Of a stretch of DNA of 23,929 nucleotides, positions 1 to 5,746 are shown piece by piece. The position numbers and the translations under genes are program-made. The stretch comes from an uncultured Collinsella sp. (GTDB taxonomy: Bacteria > Actinomycetota > Coriobacteriia > Coriobacteriales > Coriobacteriaceae): assembly GCA_902493145.1 (NCBI GenBank), contig CABUOA010000030.1, positions 1-23,929 of the forward strand. Direction: 5' to 3'. Under the pieces are notes generated by a model, which saw nothing but the letters and a program-made list of their open reading frames with translations, was not told the DNA's origin and did no database searches. The stretch's first letter is position 1, and each line of letters starts with the position of its first letter.

Positions 1-50
1 TCTGACTACGAATCAGAACGTCATAGGTTCGAATCCTATACGCCGCACCA
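1..50 (+). tRNA. tRNA-Arg(ACG), 5' end cut by window edge
   Basis: The last 50 nt match the full tRNA-Arg copies at 406-482 and 830-906 exactly; about 27 nt of the 5' side lie outside the window. The anticodon arm (TCTGA, loop with ACG, TCAGA), T-arm with the TTCGAAT loop, 3' acceptor strand and encoded CCA are all present. The gene decodes CGN arginine codons. Confidence 0.93.
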
Positions 51-60
51 ATTGAAATTG

Positions 61-90
61 AAAGCCTCCGGCAACGGGGGCTTTTCTTTT
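61..90 (+). terminator. Rho-independent terminator after tRNA-Arg copy A
   Basis: A 9-bp stem AAAGCCTCC/GGGGGCTTT (one T-G pair) with loop GGCAAC is followed by TCTTTT. It begins 11 nt after the CCA of the tRNA. Confidence 0.85.
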
Positions 91-241
91 ATGGCAACAC
101 CGCATGGATTCGAACCTCGGTCGAGGCGCGGGCGTCAAGAAAACGCGGGGCGTTTTTAGCCCGCGGGCGAGCGCGCCGGCAGGCGGGCGAAGCCGGTGCG
201 GATCCGCGAAGCGGATGCGCGGAGTCCTATACGCCGCACCA
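91..241 (+). repeat. tRNA-tail element A (structured insert plus duplicated tRNA 3' end)
   Basis: After the first terminator comes GGATTCGAACC (106-116), the reverse complement of the tRNA T-arm core. A GC-rich insert with three hairpins follows: CCTC/GAGG near 115-126; CGCGGGC/GCCCGCG around an inner AAAACGC/GCGTTTT helix at about 127-163; and ATCCGC/GCGGAT with a GAA loop near 202-216. Bases 225-241 repeat the last 17 nt of the tRNA, including CCA. The block lacks D- and anticodon arms, so it is not a tRNA. The tail-to-tail period is 191 nt (50 to 241). Bases 1-241 match 857-1097 except for one base (position 224). Function is unknown; the layout resembles the rtT repeats behind E. coli tyrT. 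Confidence 0.8.
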
Positions 242-251
242 ATTGAAATTG

Positions 252-281
252 AAAGCCTCCGGCAACGGGGGCTTTTCTTTT
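252..281 (+). terminator. Second Rho-independent terminator of tRNA-tail element A
   Basis: This is an exact copy of the terminator at 61-90 (9-bp stem, GGCAAC loop, TCTTTT), placed the same distance after the duplicated CCA. Duplication of the terminator with the tRNA tail defines a tandem unit rather than a chance match. Confidence 0.82.
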
Positions 282-296
282 AGGCGGACGATGCAT

Positions 297-327
297 GGAT
301 TCGAACCTCGGTCGAGGCGCGGGCGTC
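297..327 (+). repeat. Truncated third repeat start (inverted T-arm plus first hairpin)
   Basis: Bases 297-327 repeat 106-136: the inverted T-arm core, the CCTC/GAGG hairpin and the start of the GCGGGCG helix. Similarity then stops abruptly at TCTTAATC. The offset from the first copy is 191 nt, equal to the tail period, so this is a partial third unit ending about 30 nt upstream of the next tRNA promoter region. Confidence 0.8.
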
Positions 328-364
328 TTAATCATCACTTCGTAAAATTTTTCCAAATTGTCGC

Positions 365-393
365 TTGACCCATCGAGGGGTCACGTGCATAAT
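365..393 (+). promoter_or_regulatory. Promoter of tRNA-Arg copy B
   Basis: TTGACC (365-370) and CATAAT (388-393) are separated by 17 bp. The expected start is about 6 nt before the mature 5' end at 406. The third tRNA has the same arrangement. Confidence 0.75.
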
Positions 394-405
394 AATCCAT
401 GCGTT

Positions 406-482
406 GCGGCGTTACCTCAGCTGGATAGAGGGTCTGACTACGAATCAGAACGTCATAGGTTCGAATCCTATACGCCGCACCA
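406..482 (+). tRNA. tRNA-Arg(ACG), copy B
   Basis: This is a complete 77-nt tRNA. Acceptor strands GCGGCGT/ACGCCGC pair fully, the discriminator is A and CCA is encoded. The anticodon stem TCTGA/TCAGA carries anticodon ACG, and the T-arm loop is TTCGAAT. It has its own promoter at 365-393 and is followed by a terminator and a tail element. Inosine at position 34, made by a TadA-type deaminase, would let it read CGU, CGC and CGA; that is family knowledge, not visible here. Confidence 0.97.
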
Positions 483-492
483 ATTGAGTTTT

Positions 493-518
493 AAGCCTCC
501 GGAAACGGGGGCTTTTCC
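493..518 (+). terminator. Terminator after tRNA-Arg copy B
   Basis: AAGCCTCC pairs with GGGGGCTT around a GGAAAC loop and is followed by a T-rich run (TTCC, then TTT). It is a slightly diverged form of the terminators of copies A and C. Confidence 0.8.
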
Positions 519-534
519 TTTACGGGGGCATTGC

Positions 535-672
535 GGAGATTCGAACCTCGGTCGAGGCGCGAGCGTCAAGAAAACGCGGAGCGTTTTTAGCGAGCGGGCG
601 AGTCCGCCGGCAGGCGGGCGAAGCCGGTGCGGATCCGCGCAGCGGATGCGCGGAATCCTATACGCCGCACCA
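535..672 (+). repeat. tRNA-tail element B (diverged)
   Basis: The architecture is that of elements A and C: inverted T-arm core (GATTCGAACC, 538-547), CCTC/GAGG hairpin, AAAACGC/GCGTTTT helix with GGA loop, ATCCGC/GCGGAT hairpin with GCA loop, and a perfect 20-nt copy of the tRNA 3' end (653-672). The period is 190 nt. It differs from A and C by scattered substitutions, including GCGAGC for GCGGGC in the outer helix. There the facing strand reads GCGAGCG and does not restore pairing, so this outer helix looks weakened. Confidence 0.8.
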
Positions 673-681
673 ATTGACTTT

Positions 682-709
682 AAAGTTCCCGGCGACGGGG
701 GCTTTTCTT
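682..709 (+). terminator. Second terminator of tRNA-tail element B
   Basis: AAAGTTCCC pairs with GGGGGCTTT (two T-G pairs) around a GGCGAC loop, followed by TCTTA. Relative to the first terminator the stem bases have changed but pairing is kept. From here to the next promoter at 789 I see only AT-rich sequence and no gene. Confidence 0.72.
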
Positions 710-788
710 ATATCGCGATGCGTCGAAGATCGCGCCAAGCCCTCCAAATGAGTAAAAATCAAATTCAATAACTTTTTTTGAAAAACGC

Positions 789-817
789 TTGACGATTATT
801 CAGTCCATGTGCATAAT
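789..817 (+). promoter_or_regulatory. Promoter of tRNA-Arg copy C
   Basis: TTGACG (789-794) and CATAAT (812-817) are 17 bp apart. The spacing to the mature tRNA (830) equals that of copy B. The stretch GTGCATAATAATC is shared with the copy B promoter. Confidence 0.75.
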
Positions 818-829
818 AATCAACAAGTC

Positions 830-906
830 GCGGCGTTACCTCAGCTGGATAGAGGGTCTGACTACGAATCAGAACGTCATAGGTTCGAATCCTATACGCC
901 GCACCA
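830..906 (+). tRNA. tRNA-Arg(ACG), copy C
   Basis: This 77-nt tRNA is identical to copy B, with anticodon ACG, encoded CCA and discriminator A. Each tRNA copy has its own promoter and terminators, so the array is three separate transcription units rather than one tRNA operon. Confidence 0.97.
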
Positions 907-916
907 ATTGAAATTG

Positions 917-946
917 AAAGCCTCCGGCAACGGGGGCTTTTCTTTT
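917..946 (+). terminator. Terminator after tRNA-Arg copy C
   Basis: Identical to 61-90: a 9-bp stem around GGCAAC followed by TCTTTT. Confidence 0.85.
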
Positions 947-1097
947 ATGGCAACACCGCATGGATTCGAACCTCGGTCGAGGCGCGGGCGTCAAGAAAAC
1001 GCGGGGCGTTTTTAGCCCGCGGGCGAGCGCGCCGGCAGGCGGGCGAAGCCGGTGCGGATCCGCGAAGCGGATGCGCGGAATCCTATACGCCGCACCA
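947..1097 (+). repeat. tRNA-tail element C
   Basis: This is the same element as 91-241 with one difference (A at 1080 where copy A has G at 224). The inverted T-arm core lies at 962-972, the hairpin insert at about 973-1077 and the 20-nt duplicated tRNA 3' end at 1078-1097. The period from the tRNA end is 191 nt (906 to 1097). No truncated third unit follows, unlike copy A. Confidence 0.8.
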
Positions 1098-1106
1098 TTT
1101 GAGATT

Positions 1107-1136
1107 AAAGCTCCCGGCAACGGGGGCTTTTCTTTT
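1107..1136 (+). terminator. Second terminator of tRNA-tail element C
   Basis: AAAGCTCCC pairs with GGGGGCTTT around GGCAAC, followed by TCTTTT. Compared with 917-946 the 5' stem strand has CTCCC for CCTCC, and both pair with the same 3' strand. Confidence 0.82.
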
Positions 1137-1260
1137 ACGCCAGCTTGAGTGCTTTCGTCCAAAGGGACGATTTCCTGTCGACTCGTGTAAGATTCCGAGT
1201 AGATGTCGCGACTTATTCGCGACCACTCCTTCTTCAAGCGACCGATCAGGGTGATATTTC

Positions 1261-3702
1261 GTGGCAGAGCGTCCGACATACAAGCTCAGGTTTCTCGATC
1301 CCAAGAAGCGCTTTCCGGCGATGCCCGAGCAGCCTGCGGGACGCTCATATGGCGTGGTCTGGAAACTCTTTGGCGAGGATCAGCATGAATCTTGTTATGT
1401 CGTCGAATTCGTTGGCAAAAGCCATGTGTCGCTTTTGGGCTACGTAAGCGTTTCGGGTGAGGTGTACAAGGTGGACCGCCCCGTTAGCGAGGCTCCGCTG
1501 CCCAACGATCCCGACATGGAACTGGTCCTTGACGAGTTGGACTCCGGTATTGGTGAGATTATGGTGAGGGGAGCAAACGGCATGATGCGCGCGTGCGCGC
1601 GAACCGTCGGCTCTCCCGAAGGTACCATGCGCGAACAGTCCGATCACGAGACATGGAATTCGACCCGCTCCCTTCCTTACGGTGAGTTCATGGCATCGAT
1701 GTTCCTGCGCTACGTGATATTCGCTGACTCTGAAAATACCATTGCGAGCACGGCGGACGCCGACGGACTCGACGAGGGTATGCAAAACGTTGTCGACAAG
1801 ATCAAGCTCGTAAAGTTGCCCGAGCCGGTCGAGGTGTTTTTGGGCTTTAACACGACACCGCTACCTGACGCTATCGAGACGCTGCTCTACCGCGTTGACC
1901 ATGCCGAGAATCCGAGCGGTATCGAGCGCTATGCCGCCGCCCTTATGAGTGAAATTGACTTGCCCCGCTTGCGCACCATCGCCGCTAAGTCCGAGATGAG
2001 CCTGGCTCGCATCGATCGCTCAAAGCTTTTCTATCTCAATTTTGATCGCAGCCTGCTGGACCAGGACGAGATTGACATGCTGCTCGCCATTGAGTGCCGT
2101 CTTAACCGTCTCTCCGGCATCCTTGAGCACATCGGGGCCGGATTGGTCCCTGCGGCATCCTCGCCGAGCCTTGAGGGCTGCGCGCTCTTTGATGCGTGGC
2201 ATATCGCCAAGACGACCAACGATGTTCCCCGACTGCTCGATACGGCCTCGAGCGATAACCCGTGGGGCAAACCGGGTACGGTGACTTGCCAGCCGGGCGG
2301 TGAGTGGGATGTGCGTACCCGCTTCGCGCGTATTGTCGAGGCACTTAACGTGGTCACGCGGCTCGACTATACCTATCGGGCAAACGTTGCCGAGGGGATC
2401 ATGCTCGTTCGGTTTGGGCAGTCTGTCGTTGATGCTATGCCACAACGTGAATACGACGCTCAAGATGACGCCTGGCGCGAGTTGGACGAGGACACGCGCG
2501 CGATCTGGGCCGCGGAGCACGATGCGCGCGTGGCACTCACGCTTGCGGCAGCGTGTTTTGCCGCGGGCACCTGCATCACGCGCTGCTATGTGCAGATTGC
2601 TGCTCCCGACAGTGAGCAGGGCGAGCGCGTTGTCGCAACGTATTTCTTTGGGCGCGCGGCCTATCTGGCCGATTGCGTGCCTGTCGCCAAGGATCTTGAG
2701 AGCATGGACATGGACGATATGCCGTGCAAGCGTGTGCTTGAGGCATATGAGTCAACCGCTCCGGAGACGATTGAGCCGGCGGAGGTCCATGCTCGTCCGC
2801 GTGATGACCATCGCATGCTGCCGCTGGCGCTGCGCGATCTGCTGCTTGCCGATACGGCTGACGAGCTGGAGGTCATGGAGGAGGACGACGACCCATACGT
2901 GGCCCGTGTTGTTGAATTGCGCGAGCAGGCAAAAGTCGACCGTACAGGTGCTTTTGAAGGCTTTTCCCGTCTTGTTGAGGAGTTGGAGGCTAAGTGCGCC
3001 GTCGCCGAGCTTTTGGCGACAGGTCCGGTTCAAACGCAGTTTTGCGATAACCAGCTGGTGCGCATGGTGCTACCGGTGTTGGAAGAAGACCGCTCTGTGC
3101 GAATCCTACGTGCGCCCGATGCGCTGTACTTTGCCCAGCACGAGATCTGCAGCTTTTACGCCGAGCAAGAGGACTTTGAACGAGCACTGCCCGAGGTGCG
3201 CCATCTTTACGATCTGGCGCGCTCGTCCATGCAGTCGCACTTTGCGCTCATCAACGTGCTTGCGCGTCTGGAGCGCTTTGACGAGATTATCGAGGTGGCG
3301 CGCCACGGCCTACGTATTGTCAGCGATCGTTCTGCAATCGGCTACCTGTTCTATCGCTTGGCGTTTGCCTATTGGAATTGCGATCAGCTCGACCTGGCGC
3401 TGGCTTGTTACCGTCTGGTGCCGCGCGGCGAGGAGTCGGGTAGCAGCGCGCTGGAAGAAATGCAGGGCCTTATGAACGAGATGGGCGTCAGCGAGCCTCC
3501 GACGTTCGAGGAAGCGGTCGAGACCATCCACAAGGCTGGACTCGAGCTGCCGCCAGTGTCCGCCGTGACGAATCAGCTGGCAGATGCCGCTGTGCAACTG
3601 GTCGACAACGGGTTCTTTTTCCTGGCACGCGGTTGCATCTTCCAAATGTGGCGCACCATGGGCAACGACGAGCTCGGCTCCCTCAACCGCTCGCTGGGGT
3701 AG
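1261..3702 (+). CDS. Large TPR-like protein of unknown function
   Basis: I do not recognise a named family for this 813-residue protein. The start is GTG at 1261, with AGGGTG (1248-1253) at ribosome-binding distance. It has no signal peptide or membrane segment and is acidic, so probably cytosolic. The last third (about residues 620-760) consists of helical pairs typical of tetratricopeptide repeats, for example segments with EICSFYAEQEDFERALPEV and AFAYWNCDQLDLALACY. These suggest a protein-binding scaffold. The N-terminal 600 residues show no catalytic motif I can name. The 124-base leader (1137-1260) contains a GTCGCG/CGCGAC hairpin (1205-1223) and a possible -10 TAAGAT (1188-1193) without a clear -35. 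The gene stands alone between the tRNA-Arg array and tRNA-Ser. I see no convincing terminator between its stop and the tRNA-Ser promoter. Confidence 0.85.
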   Translation: MAERPTYKLRFLDPKKRFPAMPEQPAGRSYGVVWKLFGEDQHESCYVVEFVGKSHVSLLGYVSVSGEVYKVDRPVSEAPLPNDPDMELVLDELDSGIGEIMVRGANGMMRACARTVGSPEGTMREQSDHETWNSTRSLPYGEFMASMFLRYVIFADSENTIASTADADGLDEGMQNVVDKIKLVKLPEPVEVFLGFNTTPLPDAIETLLYRVDHAENPSGIERYAAALMSEIDLPRLRTIAAKSEMSLARIDRSKLFYLNFDRSLLDQDEIDMLLAIECRLNRLSGILEHIGAGLVPAASSPSLEGCALFDAWHIAKTTNDVPRLLDTASSDNPWGKPGTVTCQPGGEWDVRTRFARIVEALNVVTRLDYTYRANVAEGIMLVRFGQSVVDAMPQREYDAQDDAWRELDEDTRAIWAAEHDARVALTLAAACFAAGTCITRCYVQIAAPDSEQGERVVATYFFGRAAYLADCVPVAKDLESMDMDDMPCKRVLEAYESTAPETIEPAEVHARPRDDHRMLPLALRDLLLADTADELEVMEEDDDPYVARVVELREQAKVDRTGAFEGFSRLVEELEAKCAVAELLATGPVQTQFCDNQLVRMVLPVLEEDRSVRILRAPDALYFAQHEICSFYAEQEDFERALPEVRHLYDLARSSMQSHFALINVLARLERFDEIIEVARHGLRIVSDRSAIGYLFYRLAFAYWNCDQLDLALACYRLVPRGEESGSSALEEMQGLMNEMGVSEPPTFEEAVETIHKAGLELPPVSAVTNQLADAAVQLVDNGFFFLARGCIFQMWRTMGNDELGSLNRSLG

Positions 3703-3753
3703 TAGCGAAAACTGCAAGGAGGAAAGGCCACTGGACAATTAGAAAATTCCCTC

Positions 3754-3782
3754 TTGCCCAACTTCGACTGTTTGGTTACTAT
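3754..3782 (+). promoter_or_regulatory. Promoter of tRNA-Ser
   Basis: TTGCCC (3754-3759) and TACTAT (3777-3782) are separated by 17 bp; the expected start is 7-8 nt before the mature tRNA 5' end. Just upstream, AAGGAGG (near 3717-3723) is a strong ribosome-binding sequence with no usable reading frame behind it: the next in-frame codons reach a stop at once. Confidence 0.7.
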
Positions 3783-3796
3783 AGAACGGCTGTTAC

Positions 3797-3887
3797 GGAG
3801 AGCTGACCGAGAGGCCGAAGGTGCTCGCCTGCTAAGCGAGTATGCCCCAAAAGGGCATCTGGGGTTCGAATCCCCAGCTCTCCGCCA
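3797..3887 (+). tRNA. tRNA-Ser(GCT)
   Basis: This 91-nt class II tRNA has acceptor strands GGAGAGC/GCTCTCC, discriminator G and encoded CCA. The anticodon stem CTCGC/GCGAG carries anticodon GCT, which reads AGC and AGU. The long variable arm (ATGCCC/GGGCAT) is typical of serine tRNAs. The T-arm is TGGGG/CCCCA with loop TTCGAAT. Confidence 0.97.
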
Positions 3888-3901
3888 GTATGAATTGAAA
3901 G

Positions 3902-3927
3902 AAGGGTCCCATTTGGGGCCCTTTTTT
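3902..3927 (+). terminator. Terminator after tRNA-Ser
   Basis: AAGGGTCCC pairs with GGGGCCCTT around a short ATTT loop and ends in a run of six T. It sits where the tRNA-Arg terminators sit but has an unrelated sequence. Confidence 0.88.
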
Positions 3928-3941
3928 GTGCGGAGAAAGGA

Positions 3942-4077
3942 GGCTGGGGGTTCGAACCCGAGAGGGCACGGGCGTTAAGCAAACGCGAAAGCGTTTGTAG
4001 CCCGTGGGCGAAAAGCCGCCAGGTTTTGAAGCCGGAGGGCATGCGCAGCATGCCCGGACATCCCCAGCTCTCCGCCA
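3942..4077 (+). repeat. tRNA-tail element on tRNA-Ser
   Basis: The plan is that of the tRNA-Arg elements. GCTGGGGGTTCGAACCC (3943-3959) is an inverted copy of the tRNA-Ser T-arm and part of its acceptor strand. Then come a CCC/GGG hairpin with GAGA loop; an outer helix CACGGGC/GCCCGTG enclosing AAACGC/GCGTTT with a GAAA loop; the block GCCGCCAGG...GAAGCCGG; and a hairpin GGGCATGC/GCATGCCC with GCA loop. Bases 4060-4077 repeat the last 18 nt of tRNA-Ser including CCA. The period is 190 nt (3887 to 4077), equal to the tRNA-Arg units. Compared with those, the outer helix shows an A-T to G-C exchange, and the last hairpin differs in most bases yet still pairs. That argues for a conserved RNA or DNA structure. 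Confidence 0.8.
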
Positions 4078-4091
4078 GTAAGACTTTAAAG

Positions 4092-4117
4092 AAGGGTTCC
4101 GAAAGGGACCCTTTTTT
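4092..4117 (+). terminator. Second terminator of the tRNA-Ser tail element
   Basis: AAGGGTTCC pairs with GGGACCCTT around a GAAA loop and ends in six T. It differs from the terminator at 3902-3927 at several stem positions while keeping nine pairs. Confidence 0.85.
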
Positions 4118-4131
4118 AGTTGAACCACGTT

Positions 4132-4148
4132 AGCTGGGGATTCGAACC
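4132..4148 (+). repeat. Truncated third repeat start (inverted tRNA-Ser T-arm)
   Basis: AGCTGGGGATTCGAACC is the exact reverse complement of the last part of the tRNA-Ser T-arm and acceptor strand. It lies 190 nt after the first inverted copy at 3942. The unit then breaks off at the terminator of the convergent gene, as copy A of tRNA-Arg breaks off at 327. Confidence 0.78.
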
Positions 4149-4150
4149 TC

Positions 4151-4181
4151 AAAAAAAGGAGGCATCCTTTCGGACGCCTCC
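4151..4181 (-). terminator. Terminator of the carboxypeptidase gene
   Basis: Read on the minus strand: GGAGGCGTCC, GAAA loop, GGATGCCTCC, then seven T. It lies 27 bases after the stop codon of the D,D-carboxypeptidase gene and abuts the tRNA-Ser tail element. Confidence 0.88.
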
Positions 4182-4208
4182 CTTCAGTGGGCTTATTATT
4201 CTTGCGCA

Positions 4209-5549
4209 CTACACCTCGGGCGCCTTGGCGACGGTCTCGCTTTCTGCCGTGAGCGGGCGGTTGTCGATGCGGCGGCCCAAGCGATCGAGCTTCACGAGTA
4301 GCCACTCAATGGGATTCGGCCCTGCGCCTTCCTCGTCGGCAACCAGGTCCATGACGGCGATCTTGGTGCCATCCTGCTTGAGCGTAACGCTGCCCACCTT
4401 GTCGCCCACATGCACCGTGCCCGAAAGATCGTCGTAGCTAACCTTTTCGGTCACCTCGCCGGCAAGGGAAAACACGGTCGCTTGCGCCGTAGGATCGGCG
4501 AGCGTGGCGTCGATCGTCTTATCCGTCCAGTCGGCTTGGCCAATGCGCGCCATAAGCGGGTTGCCGTTGGTGGTCTTTTCCTGCGTGTTGGCGATTGCGA
4601 CCGTCACCTTGTGACCGTAGTACCAATTGGCAAGGGTTGCGGTATCGGTAAAGCGCTGGTCGGTGGTGGTGGAGTTCAAAACGACGGTGTAGATCTCGTC
4701 GCCATCGCGGTTGTAGGCACCCGTAAAGCAATAGCCTGCATCATCGGTGGTGCCGGTCTTGCCACCGATGTTGCCATCTTGGCCTAGCAAATAGTTATGC
4801 GTGTCCATGGAATGCGAATGGTCGGTGCCGTCGGCGCCCGTGACCTCGATCCAGGAATCTTCGCTCGCTACGACCTCGCGGATCGTGTCGTTTTTCATGG
4901 CCTCCTGCATCATCAGCGCTACGTCGTGTGCGGTTGAGTGCATATCGCCAGCCCACTCATCAAAGTCCAGACCATGCGGGTTTTCAAAAAGCGTGCCGGT
5001 GCAACCGAGCTTCTTAGCGCGCTCGTTCATGGCTTTCACAAATGTTGCCTCGGCGTCTTTGGTCTTAGGGTCGATCTTCTTGCCCACATATTCGGCGAGC
5101 ACGATGGCGGCGTCGTTGCCCGAGGGAATCATCAGGCCGCGCAGTGCCTGCTTCACGGTGAGCTCGTCGCCTTCGAGTAGGCCGGCTGTTGAATTGCCCA
5201 CGGTGGCTGCGGCGTTGCTCACCGTGACCTTCTCGTCCATCTTGCAATTCTCGACGGTTAGGATTGCGGTCATGACCTTGGTGATCGAGGCAATCTTGAC
5301 CTGCTCATCGGCGCCGCGGGCATAGTAGACGGTGCCGTCTTTGCCCATGACGAGGGCATTGGTCGCATCGATATCGGGCAGGTTTTCGGCCGTGATGCCG
5401 CGCGCATCGGCGGTTTTGCCGCAAACATTGTCGGTCGTGAGTACTTGGGCGCCGGCGACGGTGGGCACGCCAGCGGCAAGGGCGATAGCGCAGACAAAGC
5501 CGGCGGCAAGCTGGGCTGAGCGCTTTGCAAAAGAGGTGAGGGACTTCAC
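4209..5549 (-). CDS. dacA: Serine-type D-Ala-D-Ala carboxypeptidase (peptidase S11, PBP5/DacA-like)
   Basis: It removes the terminal D-Ala from peptidoglycan pentapeptides outside the membrane. All three S11 active-site motifs are present: SITK (residues 88-91 from the chosen start), SGN (143-145) and KTG (264-266). A signal peptide (basic start, then hydrophobic to about residue 34) precedes the catalytic domain. The C-terminal domain ends in an amphipathic stretch (PIEWLLVKLDRLGRRI), as expected for membrane association. The start is uncertain. GTG at 5549 gives a normal signal peptide and 446 residues. The frame stays open to 5660 (ATG at 5618 or 5660), but that extension is unlike a signal peptide and overlaps a likely promoter. 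The gene is divergent from a VanR/VanS-like pair, which suggests a cell-wall link. Confidence 0.93.
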   Translation of the reverse strand: MKSLTSFAKRSAQLAAGFVCAIALAAGVPTVAGAQVLTTDNVCGKTADARGITAENLPDIDATNALVMGKDGTVYYARGADEQVKIASITKVMTAILTVENCKMDEKVTVSNAAATVGNSTAGLLEGDELTVKQALRGLMIPSGNDAAIVLAEYVGKKIDPKTKDAEATFVKAMNERAKKLGCTGTLFENPHGLDFDEWAGDMHSTAHDVALMMQEAMKNDTIREVVASEDSWIEVTGADGTDHSHSMDTHNYLLGQDGNIGGKTGTTDDAGYCFTGAYNRDGDEIYTVVLNSTTTDQRFTDTATLANWYYGHKVTVAIANTQEKTTNGNPLMARIGQADWTDKTIDATLADPTAQATVFSLAGEVTEKVSYDDLSGTVHVGDKVGSVTLKQDGTKIAVMDLVADEEGAGPNPIEWLLVKLDRLGRRIDNRPLTAESETVAKAPEV

Positions 5550-5588
5550 GGATTTCGCTTTCGACGGGATGGTCTCTTCTGGAACTAG

Positions 5589-5617
5589 AGTATATCGTTT
5601 GCCGGCGTCGGCGATCA
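5589..5617 (-). promoter_or_regulatory. Possible promoter of the carboxypeptidase gene
   Basis: On the minus strand a good -10 TATACT (5594-5589) has only a poor -35 (TGATCG, 5617-5612) at 17 bp. Transcription would start near 5582, downstream of the two upstream ATG codons; this favours the GTG start at 5549. Confidence 0.4.
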
Positions 5618-5720
5618 TCGCGTGCGTGCGTGGCCCACATCCGCGCCCGAACGGGCACAAGGGTGCTTAAGGCCGACTTAATCACCCACGCTTGTTGTGT
5701 GTGGCGTGCGTTGCCTCGGG

Positions 5721-5726
5721 CATAAT
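5721..5726 (+). promoter_or_regulatory. Possible -10 box of the VanRS-like operon
   Basis: CATAAT lies 20 bases before the start codon. No good -35 is present at 16-18 bp, so the promoter may need an activator, possibly the response regulator itself. The ribosome-binding site AGGAG is at 5737-5741. Confidence 0.4.
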
Positions 5727-5746
5727 GGAGCGCGAGAGGAGCACGC

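Noticed and set aside
223..241. Duplicated tRNA tails as separate tRNA genes or tRNA pseudogenes
   Set aside because: Only 17-20 nt of the 3' side are present; no D-arm, anticodon arm or 5' acceptor strand is found in any copy.
1..1136. CRISPR array
   Set aside because: The repeats are tRNA genes and long tails with a period of about 190 nt, without short uniform repeats and unique spacers.
358..1148. Short plus-strand frames running through the tRNA-Arg genes and their tails
   Set aside because: They translate tRNA and hairpin sequence, and their similarity to one another only reflects the duplicated non-coding units.
3717..3738. Small gene after the AAGGAGG sequence before tRNA-Ser
   Set aside because: The only nearby start-like codon (CTG) leads to a stop after three codons, so no peptide is supported.
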